The notes under the pieces are model-generated. The model was given only the letters and a program-made list of their open reading frames with translations, had not been told where the DNA came from and made no database searches. From assembly GCA_031383555.1 (NCBI GenBank), contig JANMZR010000172.1, positions 1 to 32,187 of the forward strand: a stretch of 32,187 nt of DNA, given 5' to 3'. This document shows, piece after piece, positions 25,947-32,187 of the stretch. Numbering within the stretch: the first letter of the stretch is position 1; every line of letters begins with the position of its first letter. The stretch is from JANMZR01 sp031383555. Its GTDB lineage: Bacteria > Bacteroidota > Bacteroidia > Cytophagales > Spirosomataceae. The position numbers were made by a program, and so were the translations under genes.

Positions 25947-26476
25947 TGGAACAAAGTAAAAAAACTGAAAAATTAATTCAAATTTTATCAATAGCTGTAC
26001 CCATACTTGTTGCTTTGGTTTTAGGCATTAGAAATAAAATTGATTTAGGCGTTTGGACTAAACAATTGACCCACTATATTGGTTTTATTAATGCGTTGAC
26101 TGCCTTATTATTGATTTTGGGTTATGTTTTTATTAAAAATAATAATAAAGTTTGGCATAAACGAATGATGCTGAGTGCTTTTAGTTTAGGAAGTATTTTT
26201 TTGATACTCTATATATTGTATCATATTTCCAATGAAAATACTTCATCAAACGGAATGGCAAAAATGGAAAGAGGTTTGTATCTTTTTCTGTTAATTTCAC
26301 ATATTTTTTGCTCCGTAGTTGTTGTTAGATACGTTCTGCTGGCAATATATTATGCTTTGAGTAATCAAATTGAAAAGCACAAGAAAATTGTCAAGATTAC
26401 TTTCCCACTTTGGCTATATGTATCAATTACTGGCGTAGCAGTTTATTTGATGATAAGTTCCTATTATAAATATTGA
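25946..26476 (+). CDS. DUF420 family membrane protein
   Basis: A 176-residue protein with about five helices. It contains VWHKRMMLSAFSLGSIFLIL, YLFLLISHIFCSVVVV and KHKKIVKITFPLWLYVSITG, typical of DUF420 (CtaM-like) proteins that accompany heme-copper oxidases and are thought to help assembly. The start ATG overlaps the sco stop. The stop is TGA at 26474, the only TGA among the recognised gene ends in the window, and the next gene begins one base later. TGA must therefore still end translation here. Confidence 0.88.
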   Translation: MEQSKKTEKLIQILSIAVPILVALVLGIRNKIDLGVWTKQLTHYIGFINALTALLLILGYVFIKNNNKVWHKRMMLSAFSLGSIFLILYILYHISNENTSSNGMAKMERGLYLFLLISHIFCSVVVVRYVLLAIYYALSNQIEKHKKIVKITFPLWLYVSITGVAVYLMISSYYKY

Positions 26477-26477
26477 A

Positions 26478-26759
26478 ATGAAAAATTTAAAAAAAATAGT
26501 TTTAACAATATCTTTGTTTTTGATATCAAATATCGTCGCATTTTCACAATGTGCAATGTGTCGATCTGCTGTGGAAAGTACGATGAGTAACGGGCGCAAC
26601 AACTCGGCAATAGGTTTAAATGGAGGCATATTGTATCTACTTGTGGCCCCTTATTTATTAGTGGTGGCTTGTGGCTATTTATGGTATAGAACTAGTTTGA
26701 AAAATACGAGAGCCAGAGTAGCATTGGAATCACAATTGAAACAAGTATTAGGGAAATAG
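26478..26759 (+). CDS. Small exported/membrane protein with CxxC, function unknown
   Basis: A 93-residue protein. It has a signal peptide (KIVLTISLFLISNIVAFSQ) followed at once by CAMC (residues 25-28), a short Gly/Asn-rich stretch, one strong membrane helix (GGILYLLVAPYLLVVACGYLWY) and a basic tail. I recognise the type as a small protein often found after DUF420 genes in Bacteroidota oxidase clusters, but I know no proven function. The CxxC just outside the membrane would suit a metal or thiol role in oxidase assembly. That is inference from position and motif only. Confidence 0.75.
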   Translation: MKNLKKIVLTISLFLISNIVAFSQCAMCRSAVESTMSNGRNNSAIGLNGGILYLLVAPYLLVVACGYLWYRTSLKNTRARVALESQLKQVLGK

Positions 26760-27215
26760 AAGTAAAATTCTGGCTCTATATGGTTTAGTGTGTGTATTTG
26801 TATTATAGAAGGTGGGGAAGGCCTTATTGATTTGCGAATCGTCGCACCTAGGTTTTAGATAAGATTTACCGTTAAAAAAATTATACTGTTTGAGCCTGAC
26901 GTAGTCGGCGAGTATACCGGGCGGGCGAACCCGTTTTTAGGAAAATTTTGTCTAAAAACGTTCGCTGCGACGATTCGCATAAATCAATACGGTCTTGATT
27001 TATGGCGGTCGGCGTTCCGATTCTTTTGTATAGACGGGCACGCCCAGTGAAAAGAACAAAGAAATTTAATGTCAGTAACAATTACGTTTAATAATTAATT
27101 TTGAATTCTATCAATTAAAAAAATAGAAATAATATTACCCACTTAAATTCATATAGAACCTGTATTTTTTTGTCTAAATTATACTTGACAATTATATTTT
27201 TTTAGTTAATGAATA
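26760..27215. other. 456-base intergenic region without a gene
   Basis: It lies between convergent gene ends. Its centre (about 26820-27060) is richer in GC than the surroundings and holds the nested inverted repeats listed separately. Outside that it is AT-rich with nothing recognised. A 66-codon open frame on the minus strand (26881-27081) crosses the hairpins and is judged non-coding. Confidence 0.6.
26827..27004. repeat. Nested palindromic element, possible MITE-like or structured-RNA element
   Basis: Three inverted repeats share sequence. The outer pair is 26827-26846 with 26966-26987, 20 paired bases with a two-base bulge. The inner hairpin is 26925-26940 with 26952-26965, GCGAAC...GTTTTTAG against CTAAAAAC-GTTCGC around an 11-base loop. 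The third is 26978-26987 with 26995-27004, CATAAATCAA against TTGATTTATG. The third shares its left arm with the outer pair, so two alternative folds compete. It looks like a dispersed non-coding repeat placed between convergent genes, but no second copy is in the window. Confidence 0.7.
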
Positions 27216-28226
27216 TTATTGCTCATTATAAATCACCTGAAGTACTGTTTGGCCAACCGCTTTAAGGTGTTCTTTGCTCACATTACCCAAATTATCGTCA
27301 TGAGTATGCCAAAAAGAACCAAAATTTTGACCATCCGTTGAAATAATATCAATCATTGGTATTTTAGCAACCATATTCACAGGCACATGGTCATCAGTAA
27401 AGCTACTTCCATTTTCATTTTTAAAATATTTTGAATAGCCTAATTTGGCAGCTGTACTCCAAACATTTTCAACAACACTGCTAGCCATTTGCATTGAAAG
27501 GCCTTCCTTCAGATAAAATGTATTTTTACCCCCAACCATATCCAATAAAATACCATAATAGGCCGAATAATTTGGGATATGCTTATTGGCTGCCCAATAT
27601 TGACTTCCTAAACACCACCATTTTGGGTCATTGTCTGAAAAAGTATCGGGTGCGCCATTGTCTTCATTATCAAAGAAAATAATATCAACTCCAATATCAT
27701 TTTTAAGTGGATATGCATGGATAAGGCGAGCCAATTCTAAAGCCACAGCCACTCCAGAGCCTCCATCAATCGCCCCATCGATTGGTTTATTTTTATCAGT
27801 GTCATCTTGGTCGGCTATGGGCCGTGTGTCCCAATGGGCAGCTAATAATATTTTAGTTTTCGCAGTAGGGTTTAATGAGCCAATTATATTTTTAGAATTT
27901 CTTTTCACACCGTCATAAGCTGTTCCTACAAAATCTTGTGTATAAACAGTTGCGCCATATTGTTTCAACTTGGCTTGAAGCCATTCACCACAAGCTTTAT
28001 GTTGTTTGGTTCCAGGTACTCTAGGGCCAAATGAAACCTGTTTTTCAATAAATTTAAAAGCTGAATCCTCCACAAAAATTGGTGCTTTTTGCATTACAGT
28101 TGTTTCTGTAACAGATTCATCATCAGTAGCATCCGATTTTTTACAAGATTTTAAAAAGGAGCCACCAAAGCTCCATAAGGCCAAAACAACTAATAATCCG
28201 ATGGCAATAATTTGATTTCTTTTCAT
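27216..28226 (-). CDS. M28 family zinc peptidase / glutaminyl-peptide cyclotransferase-like
   Basis: A 336-residue exported M28-fold protein. Its N-terminal helix (IIAIGLLVVLALWSFGGSFL) ends near a Cys (Cys28), a possible lipid anchor. The metal site residues are in order: His131 in AAHWDTRP, Asp154 in IDGGSGVAV, Glu188 in FFDNEDNG, Asp229 in LLDMVGG and His309 in WHTHDDN. The FGPRVPGT motif near residue 67 and the single catalytic domain resemble glutaminyl cyclases as well as aminopeptidases of this clan, so the exact reaction is open. It is followed on the minus strand by the palindromic region. Confidence 0.85.
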   Translation of the reverse strand: MKRNQIIAIGLLVVLALWSFGGSFLKSCKKSDATDDESVTETTVMQKAPIFVEDSAFKFIEKQVSFGPRVPGTKQHKACGEWLQAKLKQYGATVYTQDFVGTAYDGVKRNSKNIIGSLNPTAKTKILLAAHWDTRPIADQDDTDKNKPIDGAIDGGSGVAVALELARLIHAYPLKNDIGVDIIFFDNEDNGAPDTFSDNDPKWWCLGSQYWAANKHIPNYSAYYGILLDMVGGKNTFYLKEGLSMQMASSVVENVWSTAAKLGYSKYFKNENGSSFTDDHVPVNMVAKIPMIDIISTDGQNFGSFWHTHDDNLGNVSKEHLKAVGQTVLQVIYNEQ

Positions 28227-28244
28227 TTTCTATTTAGTAATTTC

Positions 28245-28877
28245 TTATTTTCTTCCAAAGTCCGCAGGATTTTCTCCCCAAAATTCTGTTTCCCACTTTA
28301 ATATTTTATTAGCATAAGAATTTGTATTTAACCAAACCAATGCTCTATCAACGAGTTCGAATAACTCTTTATTTTTACTATTTCTTTCTAAATTAGTTTT
28401 TATTTTTTTATTTCGAACCCAAGCAATTGCCGTACGAGAATCAGAATAAATTGGTAAGTCAGAATTATGCTTTTGCAGCAAAGCAATGCCATGAACTATG
28501 GCCAAAAATTCTCCCAAATTTACGGTACCTTCTGGAAACGGCCCCATTCTAAAGATTGGCTTTTTACTAATAGTTTCAACTCCCTGATACTCCAATCTGC
28601 CCGGATTACCGGCACAGGCGGCATCAACTGATATGCTCTCTCTTATAGGTTGCCCAATATTTAAGTTAATATTGGGCTTTTCTAATACTTTTGCATTTCC
28701 ATAAATATGTTTTTCTGCTTTCTCTGAATAGGCCTTAATCGCCTCAGATTCAATTTCATACGACTTATATTTGGCCCCTTCCACTCCTTTTATTTGCTCC
28801 TCTGCCTCTGCCCAATTATCATAAATACCTGGCCTTTTACCTTGCCAGACAACATAGTATTTTTGTTTTTTTGCCAT
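28245..28877 (-). CDS. rnhA: Ribonuclease H, viroplasmin-type
   Basis: A 210-residue RNase H with an N-terminal viroplasmin/caulimovirus-type RNA:DNA-binding domain (YYVVWQGKRPGIYDNWAEAE at about 7-26). The C-terminal RNase HI domain from about residue 80 has the catalytic acids Asp85 (SVDAACAGNPG), Glu123 (NLGEFLAIVHG), Asp146 (YSDSRTAIAW) and Asp206 (ENPADFG). The protein cleaves the RNA strand of RNA:DNA hybrids. This two-domain form is common in Bacteroidota. It sits upstream of the M28 peptidase gene with an 18-base gap and may be cotranscribed with it. Confidence 0.9.
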   Translation of the reverse strand: MAKKQKYYVVWQGKRPGIYDNWAEAEEQIKGVEGAKYKSYEIESEAIKAYSEKAEKHIYGNAKVLEKPNINLNIGQPIRESISVDAACAGNPGRLEYQGVETISKKPIFRMGPFPEGTVNLGEFLAIVHGIALLQKHNSDLPIYSDSRTAIAWVRNKKIKTNLERNSKNKELFELVDRALVWLNTNSYANKILKWETEFWGENPADFGRK

Positions 28878-28898
28878 TTATCTTTTTGTAAGGAGTGG

Positions 28899-28920
28899 TG
28901 AGTGATAAATGATGAGTGAT
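28899..28920. repeat. Short direct repeat upstream of rnhA
   Basis: TGAGTGAT occurs at 28899-28906 and again at 28913-28920. It lies just upstream of the rnhA start on the minus strand. It could be a regulatory repeat or chance in a low-complexity spacer. Confidence 0.4.
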
Positions 28921-28963
28921 TATCGATTTTTAATTAGTCATCGTTTATACCTTATTACTTTCA

Positions 28964-29545
28964 TTAAACTCCTAAACTTGATTTAAAAATTTTAATTGAA
29001 ATAGCCAAAAGTATAACTCCAAACACTTTTCTGAGTATGCCCTCCCCTGCTTTGCCTATTTTCCTTTCAATCCACTCACTTGTACGTATGATGAAAAATA
29101 TAAAAATTAGGTTTAAAAATATTCCGACCAGTACATTGGCTTCCTCAAACTGTGATTTTAGTGACATAATGGTTGTCATTGTTCCCGCCCCAGCAATAAT
29201 TGGGAAAGCCAATGGTACATAAGGTGTTGATGCGTCATCTTCAGTGATTTCGTGTTTGAAAATATTTCGTCCTAGGGTCATTTCGAGGCCGATTAAGAAA
29301 ATGATTATAGCCCCTGCCACAGAAAAAGATTTGATATCAACACCAAAAAGATTTAATATTGACTTCCCGATATACAAAAAGCCAACCATTATTACACCTG
29401 AAACTAAAGTAATGGCAAAAGCATCGATTTTCCCAATTTTCTTTCTCAGATTAATTATCACTGGAATCGCTCCAATAATATCTATCACCGAAAAAAGTAT
29501 AAGAGACACTGAGAATATTTCCTTAAAATTGAATATTTTTTCCAT
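28964..29545 (-). CDS. MarC family integral membrane protein
   Basis: A 193-residue protein with six predicted membrane helices and the MarC/UPF0056 pattern: DIIGAIPVIINLRKK near residue 22, IIIFLIGLEMTLGRNIF, and VPLAFPIIAGAGTMTTIMSL near 110. Despite the name, no role in multiple antibiotic resistance is established, and the transported substrate is unknown. It lies in a run of minus-strand genes and is separated from the aminotransferase gene by 31 bases. Confidence 0.9.
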   Translation of the reverse strand: MEKIFNFKEIFSVSLILFSVIDIIGAIPVIINLRKKIGKIDAFAITLVSGVIMVGFLYIGKSILNLFGVDIKSFSVAGAIIIFLIGLEMTLGRNIFKHEITEDDASTPYVPLAFPIIAGAGTMTTIMSLKSQFEEANVLVGIFLNLIFIFFIIRTSEWIERKIGKAGEGILRKVFGVILLAISIKIFKSSLGV

Positions 29546-29576
29546 TTTTCTTGGGTTTGAGGTTTTGGTAAAATAA

Positions 29577-30653
29577 TTAAAACTCTGATATACAAGCTCT
29601 TAATCTTTCTATTTCGGAAGGATTCATCGCAGGGAAATTAGCAATCCGAAAGGTGGAATCCTTCCAAATACCGTATCCATTTCCCAAAATTAAGCCTTCT
29701 TTTTCTGCTTTCGCTTTTAATTTATTTATTTCATCTTTATTGCCTTCCACCACTATAACTGTGTCTGATTGTACTTCTCTATTTTCACAAAAAAGTCTCC
29801 ATTTATTATTATTTTCGAAAAATTGATACCAATCTTTTGCCTGCCTTTTTATCCGTTCGGAGGTAATTATAATATTAGGAATTTGTTTTAAAACACTGTT
29901 TAACAAATAAATACCCAATACATTTGGTGTATTAGTGGTTTGGAAAAGCTGCATATTCATATCAATTGTTATCAAGCTATTATAATGTTTTTCAACTTGA
30001 AATTGCTCAGCAACATGCATCACTTTTGGTGAACAAACCATTATACCAAGGCCGGCCGGCAAACCAAAACACTTTTGGACAGAAGCTAACCAAATATCAG
30101 CCAAATGCCAATCTAGCACTATACCTGCCATTGATGAAACCACATCCACTGCAATAAGGCAATTTTCCAAATCAAACTTAACCAGCTCACTCATAGGTAT
30201 TTGCGTGCCATTTGAGGTTTCATTTTGAGTAATGCAAATTATATCGTCTAGCTTATTATCGTAATTTGGCAATAATTTATCAATTCCAAATTGAACTGAA
30301 ATACAATCTTTAGTAGCCAACTTTTTAGAATACTCAAACCATTTTTTACCAAAACCTCCATTAATAAAATGAACATATCTATCTGCTGGAATCGACTGCC
30401 CAATTATCTCCCAACATTCGGTACCAGATGTTGTGAAATAGATTTTAAAATCAGCAGGAATATTCAGTTTTTCATGTAAAAGCCTAACTGTTTCTTCAAC
30501 CAATGCCATACCTCGCTCACTGCGGTGGTTTTGCATAAGAATACCCGAGTCAAATGCAGCTTGCATAAAACCCGCAATTTCTGGATAAATCTGAGATGGA
30601 CCTGGGTAAAAGGTAGTCATGTTCGATTTCGGATTATTGATTTTTGTCGGCAA
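29577..30653 (-). CDS. Class V aminotransferase, SerC/phosphoserine aminotransferase-like
   Basis: A PLP enzyme of fold type I, 358 residues from the ATG at 30653. An internal ATG at 30620 (MTTFYPGPSQIY) gives a start closer to the family pattern. FYPGPSQ opens the active-site loop, FTTSGTECWE holds the phosphate-binding turn, TQNETSNGTQIP is SerC-like and VDVVSSMAG contains the Asp that pairs with the pyridine nitrogen. The PLP lysine is Lys194 in SVQKCFGLPAG. The likely role is phosphoserine:2-oxoglutarate transamination in serine synthesis, but it is divergent enough that another small aminotransferase role is possible. No serA lies nearby. Confidence 0.8.
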   Translation of the reverse strand: MPTKINNPKSNMTTFYPGPSQIYPEIAGFMQAAFDSGILMQNHRSERGMALVEETVRLLHEKLNIPADFKIYFTTSGTECWEIIGQSIPADRYVHFINGGFGKKWFEYSKKLATKDCISVQFGIDKLLPNYDNKLDDIICITQNETSNGTQIPMSELVKFDLENCLIAVDVVSSMAGIVLDWHLADIWLASVQKCFGLPAGLGIMVCSPKVMHVAEQFQVEKHYNSLITIDMNMQLFQTTNTPNVLGIYLLNSVLKQIPNIIITSERIKRQAKDWYQFFENNNKWRLFCENREVQSDTVIVVEGNKDEINKLKAKAEKEGLILGNGYGIWKDSTFRIANFPAMNPSEIERLRACISEF

Positions 30654-30705
30654 ATGTTTGTTTTGCTTCTCTTTGCCTATTTCCTCCTAAAACTCTTTGC
30701 CTTTT

Positions 30706-31131
30706 TTATAACAAAGTTTGAATGGCCAAGTCATAGCCACGGAGCCCAAATCCGATGATTGACCCTTTACAACGACTACTAATAAAGCTACGGTGCCGAA
30801 ACTCCTCACGAGCGTATACATTAGATATATGTACCTCAATTACAGGAGTTTTCACTGCTGAAACTGCATCAGCCAATGCAATAGAAGTATGTGTAAAACC
30901 ACCTGCATTCAATATAATTCCATCATACGAAAAGCCAACTTCATGTATTTTATCAATTAAATGACCTTCATGATTCGACTGAAAATATACCAAATTGGCT
31001 TGGCTGTTAAATTTATCAACCAAAACCTCAAAGTATTGCTCAAATGTCTGGTGACCATATATTTCTGGCTCACGTTTTCCCAAAAGATTTAAATTTGGGC
31101 CATTTAAAACTAATATTTGTTTCTTACTCAT
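30706..31131 (-). CDS. aroQ: 3-dehydroquinate dehydratase, type II
   Basis: A 141-residue type II dehydroquinase, the shikimate-pathway enzyme that dehydrates 3-dehydroquinate as a dodecamer. Landmarks are LNGPNLNLLGKREPEIYG (Arg19 and the catalytic Tyr25 loop), SNHEGHLIDKIHE, ILNAGGFTHTSIAL and EVHISNVYAREEFRHRSFIS, with the catalytic His in the last segment. The closing GFGLRGYDLAIQTL is also typical. It is divergent from xerD across a 196-base spacer. Confidence 0.95.
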   Translation of the reverse strand: MSKKQILVLNGPNLNLLGKREPEIYGHQTFEQYFEVLVDKFNSQANLVYFQSNHEGHLIDKIHEVGFSYDGIILNAGGFTHTSIALADAVSAVKTPVIEVHISNVYAREEFRHRSFISSRCKGSIIGFGLRGYDLAIQTLL

Positions 31132-31327
31132 ATCTATACATATTTAATTTTTCTCTTTGCCTCATTGCCTATTACCTATTTATTTTTAAGTTTGGGCGAA
31201 CAACAGTTCGAATTTGAACTAGATAACATCCCAAACTTAAATATAATTAAAAAGCCAACCAAGCTTTTTAACAATTTTAAGAATTTGTTATATAGAAGGT
31301 ATATTTACATAAAAATACGCTAAAAAT

Positions 31328-32187
31328 ATGCTTTGGCAAAGTGCTATCAAAAATTTTAAATCATATTTGAAAATCGAGCTTTCGTTAAGTGGAAACTCAA
31401 TAGAAGCCTATGTGCATGATATTCAGTCGTTTGCAAATTATTTAGAATTGGTAATTGACCCAACTTTACCAAGTCAAATCGGGAAAAAACAGATATCAAA
31501 TTTTTTGGAGTATGTAAACAATTTAGGTTTGGCGGCCACCTCTCAAGCTCGAATGTTATCGGGAATTAAAGCATTTTTCAATTTTCTTTTAATGGATGAG
31601 GTGATAAAATTTAATCCAGCTGACCTTTTCGAATCTCCAAAAATTGGCAGAAAACTACCTGATACTTTAGAATATTTGGAAATAGAAAAACTGTTTGAAG
31701 CCATTGACCTATCCACGGCTGAAGGCCAAAGGAATCGGGCAATTTTAGAGGTACTGTATAGTTGTGGCCTAAGGGTAAGCGAGTTAGTGAATCTTAAATA
31801 TTCAGAACTATATTTTGACGAAGGGTTTATTCAGGTACATGGAAAAGGAAATAAAAGCCGTTTGGTACCAATAGGAACTGATGCACAAAAGTTTACCTTG
31901 CTATATTTACAACATATTCGGAGTCAAATTACGCCCCAAAAAGAAGCCAATGACATTGTGTTTTTAAATAGAAGAGGCGGCCAACTTTCTCGGGAAATGA
32001 TTTTTATCATTATTAAAAATTTGGCCATAAAAATTGGACTAAATAAAACGATTAGCCCACATACTTTTAGGCACTCATTTGCTACACATTTGATTGAAGG
32101 TGGTGCCGACCTCCGTGCTGTGCAAGAGATGCTCGGTCATGAGTCTATCACCACAACCGAAATTTATACTCATTTGGATCGGGCTTA
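31328..32187 (+). CDS. xerD: Tyrosine recombinase XerD (3' end outside window)
   Basis: The ATG at 31328 opens a frame that runs off the window after 286 complete codons. The N-terminal SAM-like core-binding domain (about residues 1-100) and the catalytic domain are both present, with the full set Arg149 (GLRVSEL), Lys173 (HGKGNKSR), His245 and Arg248 (HTFRHSF), His271 (LGHES) and Tyr280 (IYTHL). Only the last few residues are missing. This is the chromosome-dimer-resolving XerC/XerD family acting at dif. The XerD rather than XerC assignment rests on general similarity. A mobile-element integrase is unlikely given the neighbours. Confidence 0.9.
   Translation, partial: MLWQSAIKNFKSYLKIELSLSGNSIEAYVHDIQSFANYLELVIDPTLPSQIGKKQISNFLEYVNNLGLAATSQARMLSGIKAFFNFLLMDEVIKFNPADLFESPKIGRKLPDTLEYLEIEKLFEAIDLSTAEGQRNRAILEVLYSCGLRVSELVNLKYSELYFDEGFIQVHGKGNKSRLVPIGTDAQKFTLLYLQHIRSQITPQKEANDIVFLNRRGGQLSREMIFIIIKNLAIKIGLNKTISPHTFRHSFATHLIEGGADLRAVQEMLGHESITTTEIYTHLDRA

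Noticed and set aside
13478..26476. Genome-wide reassignment of UGA to cysteine
   Set aside because: All other cysteines in the window use TGT or TGC, and TGA ends the DUF420 gene directly before the next start codon.
26881..27081. 66-codon open frame on the minus strand
   Set aside because: It crosses the nested hairpins, has no recognisable domain and is rich in Arg because of the GC-rich repeat.
30667..31180. CTTTGCCTATT-like repeats flanking aroQ (30671-30681 and 31164-31180) as a CRISPR or tandem array
   Set aside because: Only a few short imperfect copies without regular spacing. Such low-complexity spacers are common in AT-rich Bacteroidota.

Overview
This is a low-GC chromosomal window from a member of the Bacteroidota, most likely of the Cytophagales/Flavobacteriales type. 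The evidence is the gene content: an alternative complex III (ActABCDEF) fused to an aa3-type oxidase cluster, an OmpH-like Skp protein, a Tat-exported Gfo/Idh oxidoreductase, a viroplasmin-type RNase H and a TAnnTTTG promoter ahead of rpsA. No taxon can be named from the sequence alone.

Layout. Positions 1-227 hold the end of a 2-oxoglutarate/Fe(II) oxygenase. Positions 337-5465 are accessory: an exported oxidoreductase, an IS1595-type transposase fragment, an AraC-family regulator, an FGE/SUMF1-like exported protein and the flavin transferase ApbE. Positions 5521-9589 are housekeeping: ompH/skp, smpB, an HNH endonuclease, rpsA and tRNA-Cys(GCA). Positions 9869-26759 are one long respiratory region on the + strand. 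actABCDEF encodes the quinol-oxidising complex. coxB and coxA follow and end at a strong terminator. Then come ctaA and ctaB (heme A synthesis), two subunit III genes, subunit IV, Sco, a DUF420 protein and a small CxxC protein. Positions 26760-27215 carry a strongly palindromic, GC-richer element without a gene. Positions 27216-31131 on the minus strand hold an M28 peptidase, RNase H, MarC, a SerC-like aminotransferase and AroQ. The window ends inside xerD.

How it works together. ActA-F oxidises menaquinol and hands electrons through its Fe-S clusters and hemes to the heme-copper oxidase. CtaA and CtaB make heme A, while Sco, and possibly DUF420, help copper loading. It is a complete branch from quinol to oxygen.

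The main oddity is four in-frame stop codons inside this otherwise well-conserved cluster. ActB has two TGA codons (13478, 13715), each exactly where a conserved Fe-S cysteine is expected, in motif I and motif II. coxB has a TAA at 18862 and ctaB a TAA at 23434, and in both the conserved protein continues in the same frame beyond it. The ActB pair looks like selenocysteine (or cysteine) recoding of UGA. However, all four stops could also arise from a single kind of change, C to A (Cys TGC, Tyr TAC, Ser TCA). Mutation or consensus error with that bias is therefore a serious rival explanation. No selenocysteine machinery is in the window.
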